A model generated the notes under the pieces. The model was given only the letters and a program-made list of their open reading frames with translations, had not been told where the DNA came from and made no database searches. From Agromyces sp. 3263 (GTDB lineage Bacteria > Actinomycetota > Actinomycetes > Actinomycetales > Microbacteriaceae), in assembly GCF_031456545.1 (NCBI RefSeq), contig NZ_JAVDUV010000001.1, forward strand, positions 682,001 to 746,000: a stretch of DNA of 64,000 nucleotides, in the 5' to 3' direction. The position numbers and the translations under genes are program-made. This document shows positions 24,062 through 32,623 of the stretch, piece after piece (within the stretch, counting starts at the first letter, position 1; every line of letters begins with the position of its first letter).

Positions 24062-25777
24062 ATGGATGCCCGGGCACCGGCGGCTGGACCGCCTGCGATC
24101 CTCGTCGCCTCGGCCGACGACGGGGTGCGCGCCTCCCTGCTCGGGCCGCTGCACCGGCGCTACTCGGAGGACTACCGCATCCTCGAGGCCGACGGCGCGA
24201 CCGCCGCCCTCCAGGCGATCGACGCGCTCGCCGCCGAGGGCGGCACCCTCGCCCTCGTGCTCTCCGACGACGCCACTCCCGTCGACGACCACGAGACCGT
24301 GTTCGCCGCGGCTCGCCGGCGCTTCCCCGACGTGCGCCGGGGACTCGTGATCGAGTGGGGCGCGTGGGCGGATGCCGCGACCTCCGACGCCGTGCTGCGG
24401 CTCATGTCACGCGTGCAGATCGACTACTACGTCGTGCGCCCGGTGCACTCGCCCGACGAGTCGTTCCACCGGGCCATCACCGACTTCCTGCGCGAGTGGG
24501 AGGCCACCGCCGGCAAGCGCCATCGCGCGTTCACCGTCATCGGCGACGACGCGCAGCCGCGCACCCATGTGCTGCAGAACCGGCTCGCCCGCAGCGGCGT
24601 GCCGAACGAGCGGCTCGACCCCGACGACCCCGACGCGGTCGCGATGCTCGCCGAGGCGGGCGTGGCGTACGCGGGCGTGCCGCTCGTGCGCACCGCAGCC
24701 GGCCGGGTGCTCGTCGATCCCGACGACGCCGAGCTGGCCCGCGCCCACGGGCTCGACACGTCGCTGCCCGACCGAGTCGTGGATGTCGTCGTGGTCGGTG
24801 CGGGGCCGAGCGGGCTCGCCTCGGCGGTGTACGCGGCATCCGAGGGGCTCGAGACGCTGGTGCTCGAGGCCGAGTCGATCGGCGGCCAGGCGGGGTCGAG
24901 CTCGCTGATCCGCAACTACCTCGGCTTCTCGCGCGGCGTCTCGGGCTCCGAGCTCGCCCAGCGCGCCTACCAGCAGGCGTGGGTGTTCGGGGCGCGGTTC
25001 GCGCACACCCGCGCGGTCACGGGCCTGCGCCGGGTCGAGGGCGGCTTCGAGCTCGACGTGGCGGGCGGCGACGTCGTGCGCGGTCGCGCCGTGGTGCTCG
25101 CGACCGGTGTCACCTATCGCCGCCTGGCGGCACCCGGACTCAAGCCGTTCGTCGGGGCATCGGTGTTCTACGGGGCGACCTCGGTCGAGGCGCGAGCGCA
25201 GTCGGGGCGCGACGTGCTCGTGGTCGGCGGCGGCAACTCGGCGGGGCAGGCGGCGCTGCACCTCGCCCGCTACGCACGCTCGGTCGCCCTCGTGGTGCGC
25301 GGGCCGTCGCTCGCCGAGAGCATGTCGAGCTATCTCATCGAGGAGCTCGACGCGGCGGGCGTCGGCCTGATCACGCACACCAAGGTGGTGGATGCCGGTG
25401 CCGCCGACGATCCCAGCCGGCTCGACCACGTCGTGCTCGAGCGCACCGACACGGGCGAGCGGATGCCGCAGCGCGCCGATGCCGTCTTCATCACGATCGG
25501 CGCCCGGCCGCACACCGAGTGGCTGCCCAGCGAGGTGCTCCGCGACCAGTGGGGTTCCGTCATCACCGGGGTCGAGGTCGCCGAGGAGGGCGGGCCCGGC
25601 GCGTGGCTCGGGGACGGCGGCCGCGGCCCGACGCCGCTGGAGTCATCCGTGCCCGGCCTCTACGCCGTGGGCGACGTGCGCCGCGGGTCGGTGAAGCGCG
25701 TGGCCTCCGCCGTCGGCGAGGGCTCGGTCGTCATCTCCTCGGTGCACCAGCACCTCGGGCCGCACGTCGGCGGCTGA
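24062..25777 (+). CDS. Fused receiver-like/thioredoxin-reductase-like FAD oxidoreductase
   Basis: A 571-residue fusion. Residues about 14-145 resemble a response-regulator receiver, but the usual Lys before the final Pro is Arg (YYVVRPVHSPDE) and the phospho-acceptor site is only suggested (LVLSDDATP). A linker domain follows, and from about 240 a thioredoxin-reductase fold with FAD motif VGAGPSGLASAVYAA and NADPH motif VVGGGNSAGQAALHLA. Where thioredoxin reductases carry CxxC, this protein reads FYGATSVEAR, so both redox cysteines are missing. It cannot be a classical disulfide reductase; related fusions are annotated as response regulator/thioredoxin-disulfide reductase. The ATG at 24062 is the conserved start; no operon partner is present. 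Confidence 0.85.
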   Translation: MDARAPAAGPPAILVASADDGVRASLLGPLHRRYSEDYRILEADGATAALQAIDALAAEGGTLALVLSDDATPVDDHETVFAAARRRFPDVRRGLVIEWGAWADAATSDAVLRLMSRVQIDYYVVRPVHSPDESFHRAITDFLREWEATAGKRHRAFTVIGDDAQPRTHVLQNRLARSGVPNERLDPDDPDAVAMLAEAGVAYAGVPLVRTAAGRVLVDPDDAELARAHGLDTSLPDRVVDVVVVGAGPSGLASAVYAASEGLETLVLEAESIGGQAGSSSLIRNYLGFSRGVSGSELAQRAYQQAWVFGARFAHTRAVTGLRRVEGGFELDVAGGDVVRGRAVVLATGVTYRRLAAPGLKPFVGASVFYGATSVEARAQSGRDVLVVGGGNSAGQAALHLARYARSVALVVRGPSLAESMSSYLIEELDAAGVGLITHTKVVDAGAADDPSRLDHVVLERTDTGERMPQRADAVFITIGARPHTEWLPSEVLRDQWGSVITGVEVAEEGGPGAWLGDGGRGPTPLESSVPGLYAVGDVRRGSVKRVASAVGEGSVVISSVHQHLGPHVGG

Positions 25778-25822
25778 CCGCCCGCCCTCGCCCGACCCGC
25801 GTCCTCGCGTCGACGAGCCGGT

Positions 25823-25874
25823 GAGGACGGGATCGGGGGGTTCCACGCATCCGATACCCCCGGATCCCGTCCTC
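25823..25874. terminator. Long-armed hairpin between convergent genes
   Basis: Perfect 12-bp arms GAGGACGGGATC and GATCCCGTCCTC, extended inward by G and C runs, enclose a loop of roughly 20 nt. It lies between two convergent genes (stops at 25777 and 25881) and would terminate both. The large loop is unusual for a simple terminator. Confidence 0.6.
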
Positions 25875-25880
25875 GGGCGC

Positions 25881-27650
25881 TCAGGCCGACTGCACCCGGT
25901 CGAGCTCCGCGTAGCGCCCGCCCGCGGCGAGCAGCTCGGCGTGCGATCCCACCTCGACGACGCGGCCGCGCTCGAGCACCACGATGCGGTCGGCGCCGCG
26001 GATGGTGGAGAGCCGGTGCGCGACCACGAGGGTCGTTCGACCCCGCATCAGGTGCTCGAGGGCGCCCTTGATCTTCGCCTCCGACTCGGGGTCGAGGGCG
26101 CTCGTCGCCTCGTCGAGCAGCAGCACGCGCGGGTCGCGCACGAGCGCCCGCGCGATCGAGAGCCGCTGCCGCTGCCCGCCCGAGAGCCGGGCGCCGCGTT
26201 CGCCGACGACCGTGTTCCATCCGTCGGGTTGCGCCTCGACGATCTCGAGGGCGTTCGCGTCGCGCAGCGCGGCCAGCACGCGCTCGTCGCTCACGTCGCC
26301 GAGCCCGTAGACGATGTTCTCGCGGATGGTGCCCTCGAACAGCACCGACTCCTGCGGCACGACCGACACGAACCGGCGGAATGTGCGGAGGTCGAGCTCC
26401 TCCATGTCCACGCCGTCGAGCAGCACCCGGCCGCGCGTGGGACGGAGGAAGCCGAGCACGAGGTTGAGCAGGGTCGACTTGCCCGATCCCGACGAGCCGA
26501 CGACCGCGACGGTCTCGCCCGCGCGGATGTCGAGCATCACGTCGTCGAGCGCCGGGGGGATGCCGAGGTCGTAGCGGTACTCGACGTGCTCGAGGCCGAG
26601 TTCGCCGCGCACTTCTCGCACCGCGCGCTTGCCCTCGTTGAACTCGAGGTCGGGCTCCTGCACGACCTCGGCGATCGACCGGATCGACTCGGTGCCGCGG
26701 GCGATCACGGGCAGCAGCATGAGGAGGTTCGTCGCCGCGCCGGTGAGCAGGGCGAAGTACGAGCTCAGCAGCACCACCTGGCCGGGGGTGATGGGGATGA
26801 GCCCGGTGATCGAGATCCAGGCGGCGAGCACGAGGCATCCGACGCCCAGCAGTTGCAGGCTGACCCACGACAGCGACGCGAAGCGGCCGTTGAGCAGGTC
26901 GAGCTGGAAGCCGGCGCTGCGCACGCCCTCGGCGCCGCGGGCGACTCGCGTGACGGCGGTCTGCTCGAGCCCGTGCGCGCGGGTGATGGGCATGAGCGTC
27001 GCCATCTCGCCCACTCGAGCCGAGAACTGCTCGACCTCGCGGCGGAAGGTCTCGTTGCGGGCGGCGCTGCGCCGGTTCAGGATGGCGCGCAGCAGCACGG
27101 CGAGCGGGATCGCGAGCGCGTAGACCGGAAGGAACGCGGGCACGTTGATGGCCGTCATCACGATGGCACCGAGCAGCACCATGGTCGCCGAGAGCAGCGG
27201 ATGCGTCGTCTGCTGCAGCATGACCTCGACGTTCTCGACGTCGCGCACGACCTTGGTCTGCACGACGGCGGAGTTCGCGCGGGAGTGGAAGCCGATCGAC
27301 AGCGACTGCAGCCGGGAGGCGAGGGCGTTGCGCAGGTCGGCGCCGATCGACCGCACGGCGCCCATGAAGAGCCGCGTGTACATGACGTGGTTCGGGTAGT
27401 TCTGCAGGAGCGCGACGAGGGCGACGCCCGCCCAGAGCCAGAGGGTGGACATGGGGCCGCCGTCGACGACGACGTCGATGATGCCCGCCGTCACCACGGG
27501 CAGCAGCCAGAGGGGCGTGTCCTTGAGCGCGAAGAAGCCGACCGCCGTGAGGACACGGCTGCGATGGAGGTCGAGGAGGCGGAACACCGAGCGGAGCGGA
27601 TGTCGCCCGTCGATGGCCCGCTCGATCTGGGAAAGCGTTTGCCCGGTCAT
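25881..27650 (-). CDS. ABC exporter half-transporter (permease-ATPase fusion)
   Basis: A 589-residue type IV ABC exporter. The N-terminal membrane domain has about six helices (LLPVVTAGIIDVV, LWLWAGVALVALL, VLLGAIVMTAI and later pairs); the ATPase starts near 345 with Walker A VGSSGSGKSTLL, Q-loop VVPQESVLFEGTI, signature RLSGGQRQR, Walker B VLLLDEATSALD and switch VVAHRLSTI. It should act as a homodimer exporting a lipid, peptide or drug. The start codon is 46 bp from the divergent acetyltransferase start. An operator-like palindrome overlaps codons 3-8, which is odd for an exporter. Confidence 0.9.
   Translation of the reverse strand: MTGQTLSQIERAIDGRHPLRSVFRLLDLHRSRVLTAVGFFALKDTPLWLLPVVTAGIIDVVVDGGPMSTLWLWAGVALVALLQNYPNHVMYTRLFMGAVRSIGADLRNALASRLQSLSIGFHSRANSAVVQTKVVRDVENVEVMLQQTTHPLLSATMVLLGAIVMTAINVPAFLPVYALAIPLAVLLRAILNRRSAARNETFRREVEQFSARVGEMATLMPITRAHGLEQTAVTRVARGAEGVRSAGFQLDLLNGRFASLSWVSLQLLGVGCLVLAAWISITGLIPITPGQVVLLSSYFALLTGAATNLLMLLPVIARGTESIRSIAEVVQEPDLEFNEGKRAVREVRGELGLEHVEYRYDLGIPPALDDVMLDIRAGETVAVVGSSGSGKSTLLNLVLGFLRPTRGRVLLDGVDMEELDLRTFRRFVSVVPQESVLFEGTIRENIVYGLGDVSDERVLAALRDANALEIVEAQPDGWNTVVGERGARLSGGQRQRLSIARALVRDPRVLLLDEATSALDPESEAKIKGALEHLMRGRTTLVVAHRLSTIRGADRIVVLERGRVVEVGSHAELLAAGGRYAELDRVQSA
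27628..27645. promoter_or_regulatory. Operator-like palindrome TGGGAAAGCGTTTGCCCG inside the exporter start
   Basis: It matches the LacI-type sites elsewhere (GGGAAAGCG) but lies within the first codons of the ABC exporter gene. It may be a real intragenic site linking the exporter to the sugar regulon, or a chance match from the codons for G-Q-T-L-S. Confidence 0.35.
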
Positions 27651-27695
27651 CCTTCCATTGTGCCGCCGATCAGGTCGCCTCGCTACGCTGGACCG

Positions 27696-29018
27696 ATGTC
27701 CTTCGATCCCCGCAGCATCCCGGTCGATCCCTCCGCAACGGCCGCGCTGGCAAGGAACGGACTCGAATACCGCCTGCTCGACCCGGCCGACCAGCCCGCC
27801 ATGCGAGCCTGGGCCGAGGCCGAGACCCGGGGATTCCACCACCCGCGGCCGCGGGAGATCGACCTCGACCACGACGTCGCCGTCGCCGGCGAGCGCCGGG
27901 TGCACGGCGTCTACGACCGCACCGCGGCGCACCCCGAGGTGCCCGTCGCCACGGTCGACGGCTGGCCCACCGGGCTCAGCGTGCCGGGCGGGCGCAGCGT
28001 CGACGCCTGGGCCGTCAGCGCCGTCACGGTGTCGCCGACGCACCGCCGTCGCGGCATCGCCCGGGCCCTCATGGAGGGCGAGCTCGCGAACGCCCGCAAC
28101 GCCGGGGCCGCCCTCGCCATGCTCACGGCGACCGAGGCCACCATCTACGGCCGCTACGGCTACGCCCCCGCGGCCAGGGCCGCCACGATCACCGTCGACC
28201 GACGCCGCACCCACTGGATCGGGCCCGACGCCCCGGGGCGGGTGCACTTCGTCGACCCCACCTCGCTGCGTGAGGTCGCGCCGGGCATCGCGCGCCGCGC
28301 CGTCGCCCGCACTCCGGGCGAGATCGACCGGTGGCCGGGCATCATCGACCGGGCGCTCGGACTCGTGAACCCCGACGGCGATCGGGCGCGCGCCCTCCGC
28401 ACGGTGCGCTACGACGACGAGCACGGACAGCCGCAGGGCTTCGCGAGCTTCCGGGTCACGCGCGAGCCCGACGAGCCCGGCGTGCTCGAGTTCGACTTCC
28501 TCTCGGCCGCGACGGACGACGCCGAGCGCGCGCTCTGGCGCTTCCTCGTCGAACAGGACTTCGTCACCGCCGTGCGCGGCCGCCTGCGGTCGGTCGACGA
28601 GCCGCTGCCGTGGCTGCTCGAGGACCCGCGCGCGGTGACCATCAGCGACGTCGGCGACCACCTCTGGGTGCGAGTGCTGGATCCGGTCGACGCCCTTTCC
28701 GCGCGCCGGTACGGACTCCCCGGCTCGCTCGAGCTCCGCGTGGCCGATCCGCTCGGCCACGCGCGCGGGCGCTTCCGGCTCACCGTCGACGACCGCGGTC
28801 GCGCCGAGGTCGAGCGCCTCGACGAGGGCGCCGCCGCGGCATCCGGCCCCTCGCTGCAGCTCGGGGTGCAGGAGCTCGGCGCCGTCTACCTCGGCGGTGT
28901 CCGTCCCTCGGTGCTCTCGCGAGCGGGACGCATCGTCGAGACGGCTCCGCGGTCGCTCGCCTTCGCCGACCGGCTGTTCGAGGCCGAGCGCACCCCGCAC
29001 CTCAGCATCTGGTTCTGA
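27696..29018 (+). CDS. GNAT N-acetyltransferase, Eis-like
   Basis: A 440-residue protein with the three-part layout of Eis-type acetyltransferases: an N-terminal GNAT domain with the acetyl-CoA motif VSPTHRRRGIARALM (about 110-124) and YGRYGYAPA, a second degenerate GNAT domain, and a C-terminal sterol-carrier-like domain ending in an aromatic tail (LSIWF). Eis proteins acetylate amines such as aminoglycosides or lysines. Here a TACGCT -10 ends 6 nt before the ATG, so the mRNA is probably leaderless. It is divergent from an ABC exporter, a pairing that would suit self-protection, but nothing shows a specific drug. Confidence 0.85.
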   Translation: MSFDPRSIPVDPSATAALARNGLEYRLLDPADQPAMRAWAEAETRGFHHPRPREIDLDHDVAVAGERRVHGVYDRTAAHPEVPVATVDGWPTGLSVPGGRSVDAWAVSAVTVSPTHRRRGIARALMEGELANARNAGAALAMLTATEATIYGRYGYAPAARAATITVDRRRTHWIGPDAPGRVHFVDPTSLREVAPGIARRAVARTPGEIDRWPGIIDRALGLVNPDGDRARALRTVRYDDEHGQPQGFASFRVTREPDEPGVLEFDFLSAATDDAERALWRFLVEQDFVTAVRGRLRSVDEPLPWLLEDPRAVTISDVGDHLWVRVLDPVDALSARRYGLPGSLELRVADPLGHARGRFRLTVDDRGRAEVERLDEGAAAASGPSLQLGVQELGAVYLGGVRPSVLSRAGRIVETAPRSLAFADRLFEAERTPHLSIWF

Positions 29019-29153
29019 CGGCCGGATGCCGCGTACGGGCGCGCCGGGTCGGCCGGCGCACCCGGTCGGCCGGCGCGTCGCGTGGGGTCGCGGTGCCACT
29101 CGGTGCCCCCATTCCGGGGGCGCGACGTGAGAGCGCTCCCCCGCATTCGCCAG

Positions 29154-29170
29154 CGGGTACCGCTTTCCCG
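29154..29170. promoter_or_regulatory. LacI-type operator CGGGTACCGCTTTCCCG
   Basis: Palindrome closely matching the site at 16811 (GGGTA and CGCTTTCCC shared). It lies 145 bp upstream of the sugar-binding protein gene and abuts the TetR-like palindrome. Confidence 0.6.
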
Positions 29171-29190
29171 CTTACTGACACGTCAGTAAG
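29171..29190. promoter_or_regulatory. TetR-type palindrome CTTACTGACACGTCAGTAAG
   Basis: Perfect 9-bp arms CTTACTGAC and GTCAGTAAG with a 2-bp centre. The TTACTGAC/GTCAGTAA form is typical of operators of TetR/AcrR regulators. It is AT-rich compared with its surroundings, lies 125 bp before the binding-protein gene, and no TetR gene is present in the window. Confidence 0.65.
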
Positions 29191-29314
29191 TTACGGAAGC
29201 GTTATCAACCGTTTTGTTCCGCTGTCCCACATTTGCGTCATCATTGCTGTGCCGCCGCCAAGGATGACGGCGGAACCCTCGAGGGGTCGACCTCAATCAC
29301 AGAAGGGGAGAGCC

Positions 29315-30379
29315 ATGAAGACACCTTCATTGGTCTCTACTGCAGCGCTCGTCGGTGTCTCGGCGTTGCTGCTGGCAGGTTGTTCGAGCGGCGGCAGCGG
29401 CGGAGAGAGCGACGGGGGCGACGCGGCAGCGACGCGTGCCTGCGTCATCCTCCCCGACGCCGCGTCATCGCCGCGCTGGGAGAACAACGACCGCCCGTAC
29501 CTCGAGGACGGCCTCACGGCCGCCGGCTTCGAGACGGACATCCAGAACGCGCAGGGCGATGTCAACAAGTACGCGACCATCGCCGACCAGCAGCTCAGCA
29601 AGGGCTGCGGCGTGATGCTCCTCGTCGACTACAACGGCGCAGGCGCCGCGGTGGCCGCCAAGGCGAAGGGCGAGGGCATTCCCGTCATCGCCTACGACCG
29701 CCCCATCGAGGGCGTCGACTACTACGTGTCGTTCGACAACGCGGAGGTCGGGCGGCTCGAGGGCCAGTCCATCGTCGATGGCCTCGCCGCCGCCGGCAAG
29801 GACCCGGCCAGCGCCGTCGTCGTCTACATGGGCGGCGACCCGACCGACGGCAACGCGAAGATGTTCCACGACGGAGCCGTCGAGGTCATGGAGGCAGCAG
29901 GCATCAAGCCGGCGGCCGAGCCCCCGGGCGTCTGGGACGGCGAGAAGTCGGCGACGAACTTCGAGCAGGCGCTCACCTCGCTCGGCGGCAAGGTCGACGC
30001 GGTGTGGGTGGCCAACGACACCAACGCCGCCGGCGTCATCACGGTCCTCGACAAGAACGGCCTCGTCGTTCCGGTCTCGGGCCAGGACGCCTCGATCGCG
30101 GGCCTGCAGAACGTGCTGCTCGGCAAGCAGACCGCCACGGTCTACAAGCCGATCAAGCTCGAGGCCGACGCCGCGATCGACCTGGCGACCAAGCTGCTGA
30201 AGGGCGACACTCCCACCGCCGACCAGGAGCTCGAGGACGGCACGCCCTACATCGCCGTGACGCCCCAGCTGGTCGGACCCGACCAGGTGGCCGACGTCGT
30301 CGACGCCGGCGATGCCGACCCGGCCGAGCTCTGCCAGGGCGAGGTCGCCGCCAAGTGCGGCGAGTACGGCATCGAATAA
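29315..30379 (+). CDS. Sugar ABC transporter substrate-binding lipoprotein (CUT2/PBP1 type)
   Basis: A 354-residue type 1 periplasmic-binding protein. The signal peptide ends in LLLAGC with Cys23 as the lipidated residue, then a Gly/Ser/Asp linker. The mature domain shows CVILPDAASSPRWENNDRP, PVIAYDRPIEGVDYYVSFDN and VSGQDASIAGLQ, as in xylose- and ribose-binding proteins. The SPRW motif and the D/N residues suit a pyranose pentose or hexose. It heads a three-gene importer and is preceded by a GGGGAG ribosome-binding site. Its 296-bp upstream region carries the LacI-like and TetR-like palindromes. Xylose is a reasonable guess, not proven. Confidence 0.9.
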   Translation: MKTPSLVSTAALVGVSALLLAGCSSGGSGGESDGGDAAATRACVILPDAASSPRWENNDRPYLEDGLTAAGFETDIQNAQGDVNKYATIADQQLSKGCGVMLLVDYNGAGAAVAAKAKGEGIPVIAYDRPIEGVDYYVSFDNAEVGRLEGQSIVDGLAAAGKDPASAVVVYMGGDPTDGNAKMFHDGAVEVMEAAGIKPAAEPPGVWDGEKSATNFEQALTSLGGKVDAVWVANDTNAAGVITVLDKNGLVVPVSGQDASIAGLQNVLLGKQTATVYKPIKLEADAAIDLATKLLKGDTPTADQELEDGTPYIAVTPQLVGPDQVADVVDAGDADPAELCQGEVAAKCGEYGIE

Positions 30380-30505
30380 CCAGTTCCACCCTCGGGGCCT
30401 CGGCCACGGCGTCATCGCCGCGGCCGGGGCCCCGATCCCCTCTCCCGGCGGCAGCCGGCGAGTGCCACACTGAGAGCCAGACAGCGCCGTCGAAAGGAAC
30501 CCGGC

Positions 30506-31261
30506 ATGGAAGACGTGCCCATCATCGAGCTGAGCGGAGTCGTCAAGAGCTTCGGCCCCGTCAGCGTGCTCAAGGGCGTGGATCTCAAGGCCTACCCCGG
30601 CAAGGTCACCGCGCTCGTCGGCGACAACGGGGCGGGCAAGTCCACCCTCATCAAGGGCCTGGCGGGCGTGCAGCCCTACGATGCCGGCAGCGTGAAGTTC
30701 GAGGGGCAGGAGGTCGCCCTGCACACGCCCCGCGAGGCCTCCCGGCTCGGCATCGAGGTCGTCTACCAGGATCTCGCCCTCTGCGAGAACCTCGACATCG
30801 TGCAGAACATGTTCCTCGGCCGCGAGGAGACCGAGTTCGGCACCTTCGACGAGGGCCGCATGGAACGGCAGGCGTCCGACACCCTCCGCTCGCTCTCGGT
30901 GCGCACGGTGAAGTCGGTGCGGCAGAAGGTGTCCTCCCTCTCGGGCGGCCAGCGCCAGACCGTGGCCATCGCCCGGGCGGTGCTGAAGAAGGCGCGCGTC
31001 GTCATCCTCGACGAGCCCACCGCGGCCCTCGGCGTCGCCCAGACCGAGCAGGTGCTGAACCTCGTGAAGCGCCTCGCCGAGCAGGGCGTCGCGGTCATCA
31101 TCATCAGCCACAACCTCGTCGACGTGTTCGCCGTGGCCGACCACATCAACGTGCTCTACCTCGGGCAGATGGTCGCCTCCCTCGAGACGAGCCAGACCAC
31201 GAGCGACGACGTCGTCGGCTACATCACCGGCACCAAGACCCCCGCAGGAGCCTCCGCATGA
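30506..31261 (+). CDS. Sugar ABC transporter ATP-binding protein, single-domain
   Basis: A 251-residue ATPase with Walker A VGDNGAGKSTL (about 41-51), Q-loop VVYQDLALCENLD, signature SSLSGGQRQT, Walker B RVVILDEPTAALG and switch IIISHNL. CUT2 importers usually have a tandem ATPase of about 500 residues; this one has a single domain and probably works as a homodimer, as in the fructose-type (FrcA-like) systems. A GAAAGGAA ribosome-binding site precedes the ATG, 126 bp after the binding-protein gene. The stop overlaps the permease start (ATGA). Confidence 0.9.
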   Translation: MEDVPIIELSGVVKSFGPVSVLKGVDLKAYPGKVTALVGDNGAGKSTLIKGLAGVQPYDAGSVKFEGQEVALHTPREASRLGIEVVYQDLALCENLDIVQNMFLGREETEFGTFDEGRMERQASDTLRSLSVRTVKSVRQKVSSLSGGQRQTVAIARAVLKKARVVILDEPTAALGVAQTEQVLNLVKRLAEQGVAVIIISHNLVDVFAVADHINVLYLGQMVASLETSQTTSDDVVGYITGTKTPAGASA

Positions 31262-32556
31262 GCACGCAGAAGACGACGCCGACGGCCGACGACCCCGTCG
31301 CCGAGGCCCCGGCGACCTTCGTCGCGGCCGACCTCATCGGCAGCGGCCAGGAGGGCGGCATCGGCGATCAGGTGCGGGCCTGGTTCCAGCGGGTGCGCAG
31401 CGGCGAGATGGGCGCCCTGCCCGCCATCGGCGGGTTCATCGTGCTCAGCATCATGTTCTCGATCCTCAGCCCGTTCTTCCTGACCGAGCGAAACTTCGCG
31501 AACCTCATGACGCAGGCCGCCACGCTCGTCATGCTCGGCATGGCGCTGGTCTTCGTCATCCTGCTCGGCGAGATCGACCTGTCGGCCGGCGTCACCGCCG
31601 GCGTCACGATGTGCATCTTCATCGTGCTGGTCAACGTGCAGGGCATCAACTGGATCGTCGCGCTCGCGATCGCGTTCTTGGCCGGCATCGCGATCGGCAC
31701 GTTCATCGGGTTCTTCGTCGCCAGGGTGGGCATCCCGTCGTTCGTCGTGACACTGGGCCTCTTCCTCGGCCTCCAGGGCTTCGAGCTCATCATCATCGGC
31801 TCCGGCGGCCTCTATCGCGTGCAGGTGCCCGAGATCCTCGCCATCCAGAACAGCAACCTGCCGACCTGGGCCGGGTGGGTCATGCTCGTCGTGATCGTCG
31901 CCGTCTCGGCCGCGACGTCGTTCTGGGACCGGTCGCGTCGCAACCGCGCCGGGGTGCCGAACCGCGCCATCTCGCTCGTCTGGATCAAGCTCGGCGTCAT
32001 CGCCGTGCTGGGCGGCGTGGTCGTGTACATCCTCAACCAGGACCGCGGCCAGTCGCTCCGTGCCGTGCAGGGCGTGCCCATCGTCGTGCCGATCGTGCTC
32101 GTCATCCTGTGGATCGGCACGTTCGTGCTCGACCGCACCAAGTACGGTCGCTACATCTACGCGATCGGCGGCAACGCCGAGGCGGCCCGCCGCTCGGGCG
32201 TGAAGGTGATGATGATCCGCTGGACGGCGTTCATCGTCTGCTCCACCCTCTCGGTCGTCGCCGGACTCTTCTCGATCAGCAAGGTCGGGTCGGTGGATGC
32301 CGCAGCGGGCCGCGATCTCGTGCTGAGCGGCGTCGCGGCGGCCGTCGTCGGCGGCGTGAGCCTCTTCGGCGGTCGCGGCCGGCTCATGCATGCCGCGATC
32401 GGTGCCCTGGTCATCGCCGTCATCACGAACGGCCTGGGCCTGCTCAACCTGCCGGCCGGCGTGAACTACGCGGTCACCGGCGGCGTGCTGATCCTCGCGG
32501 CCACGGTCGACGCCGTCTCGCGCACGCGGGCGGGCGGGTCGCTCGTCCGAACCTGA
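31258..32556 (+). CDS. Sugar ABC transporter permease (XylH/RbsC-like)
   Basis: A 432-residue permease. After a 50-residue soluble N-terminus there are about ten to twelve membrane helices, with the family signature around MLGMALVFVILLGEIDLSAG and YAIGGNAEAARRSGV (the coupling-helix EAA-like loop), then VGGVSLFGGRGRLMHAAIGAL. The extra length over RbsC and the loop FWDRSRRNRAG point to the xylose-type (XylH) branch. Together with the binding protein and the single-domain ATPase it forms a complete importer. The operon ends at a strong hairpin. Confidence 0.9.
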   Translation: MSTQKTTPTADDPVAEAPATFVAADLIGSGQEGGIGDQVRAWFQRVRSGEMGALPAIGGFIVLSIMFSILSPFFLTERNFANLMTQAATLVMLGMALVFVILLGEIDLSAGVTAGVTMCIFIVLVNVQGINWIVALAIAFLAGIAIGTFIGFFVARVGIPSFVVTLGLFLGLQGFELIIIGSGGLYRVQVPEILAIQNSNLPTWAGWVMLVVIVAVSAATSFWDRSRRNRAGVPNRAISLVWIKLGVIAVLGGVVVYILNQDRGQSLRAVQGVPIVVPIVLVILWIGTFVLDRTKYGRYIYAIGGNAEAARRSGVKVMMIRWTAFIVCSTLSVVAGLFSISKVGSVDAAAGRDLVLSGVAAAVVGGVSLFGGRGRLMHAAIGALVIAVITNGLGLLNLPAGVNYAVTGGVLILAATVDAVSRTRAGGSLVRT

Positions 32557-32570
32557 CGCACCACGATGCA

Positions 32571-32613
32571 CGAAGCGGATGCCGCGGGCTCGTCGCCCGC
32601 GGCATCCGCTTCG
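32571..32613. terminator. Bidirectional terminator, perfect 19-bp stem
   Basis: Arms 32571-32589 and 32595-32613 are perfectly complementary around TCGTC. It separates the sugar importer operon from the convergent AI-2E-type gene. The arms contain the over-represented word GGATGCCGC and its complement. Confidence 0.8.
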
Positions 32614-32623
32614 TCGTTCGTGG

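Noticed and set aside
29128..29140. GAGAGCGCTCCC as another LacI operator
   Set aside because: It has only the short AGCGCT core and lacks the GGGAA/TTCCC arms of the others.
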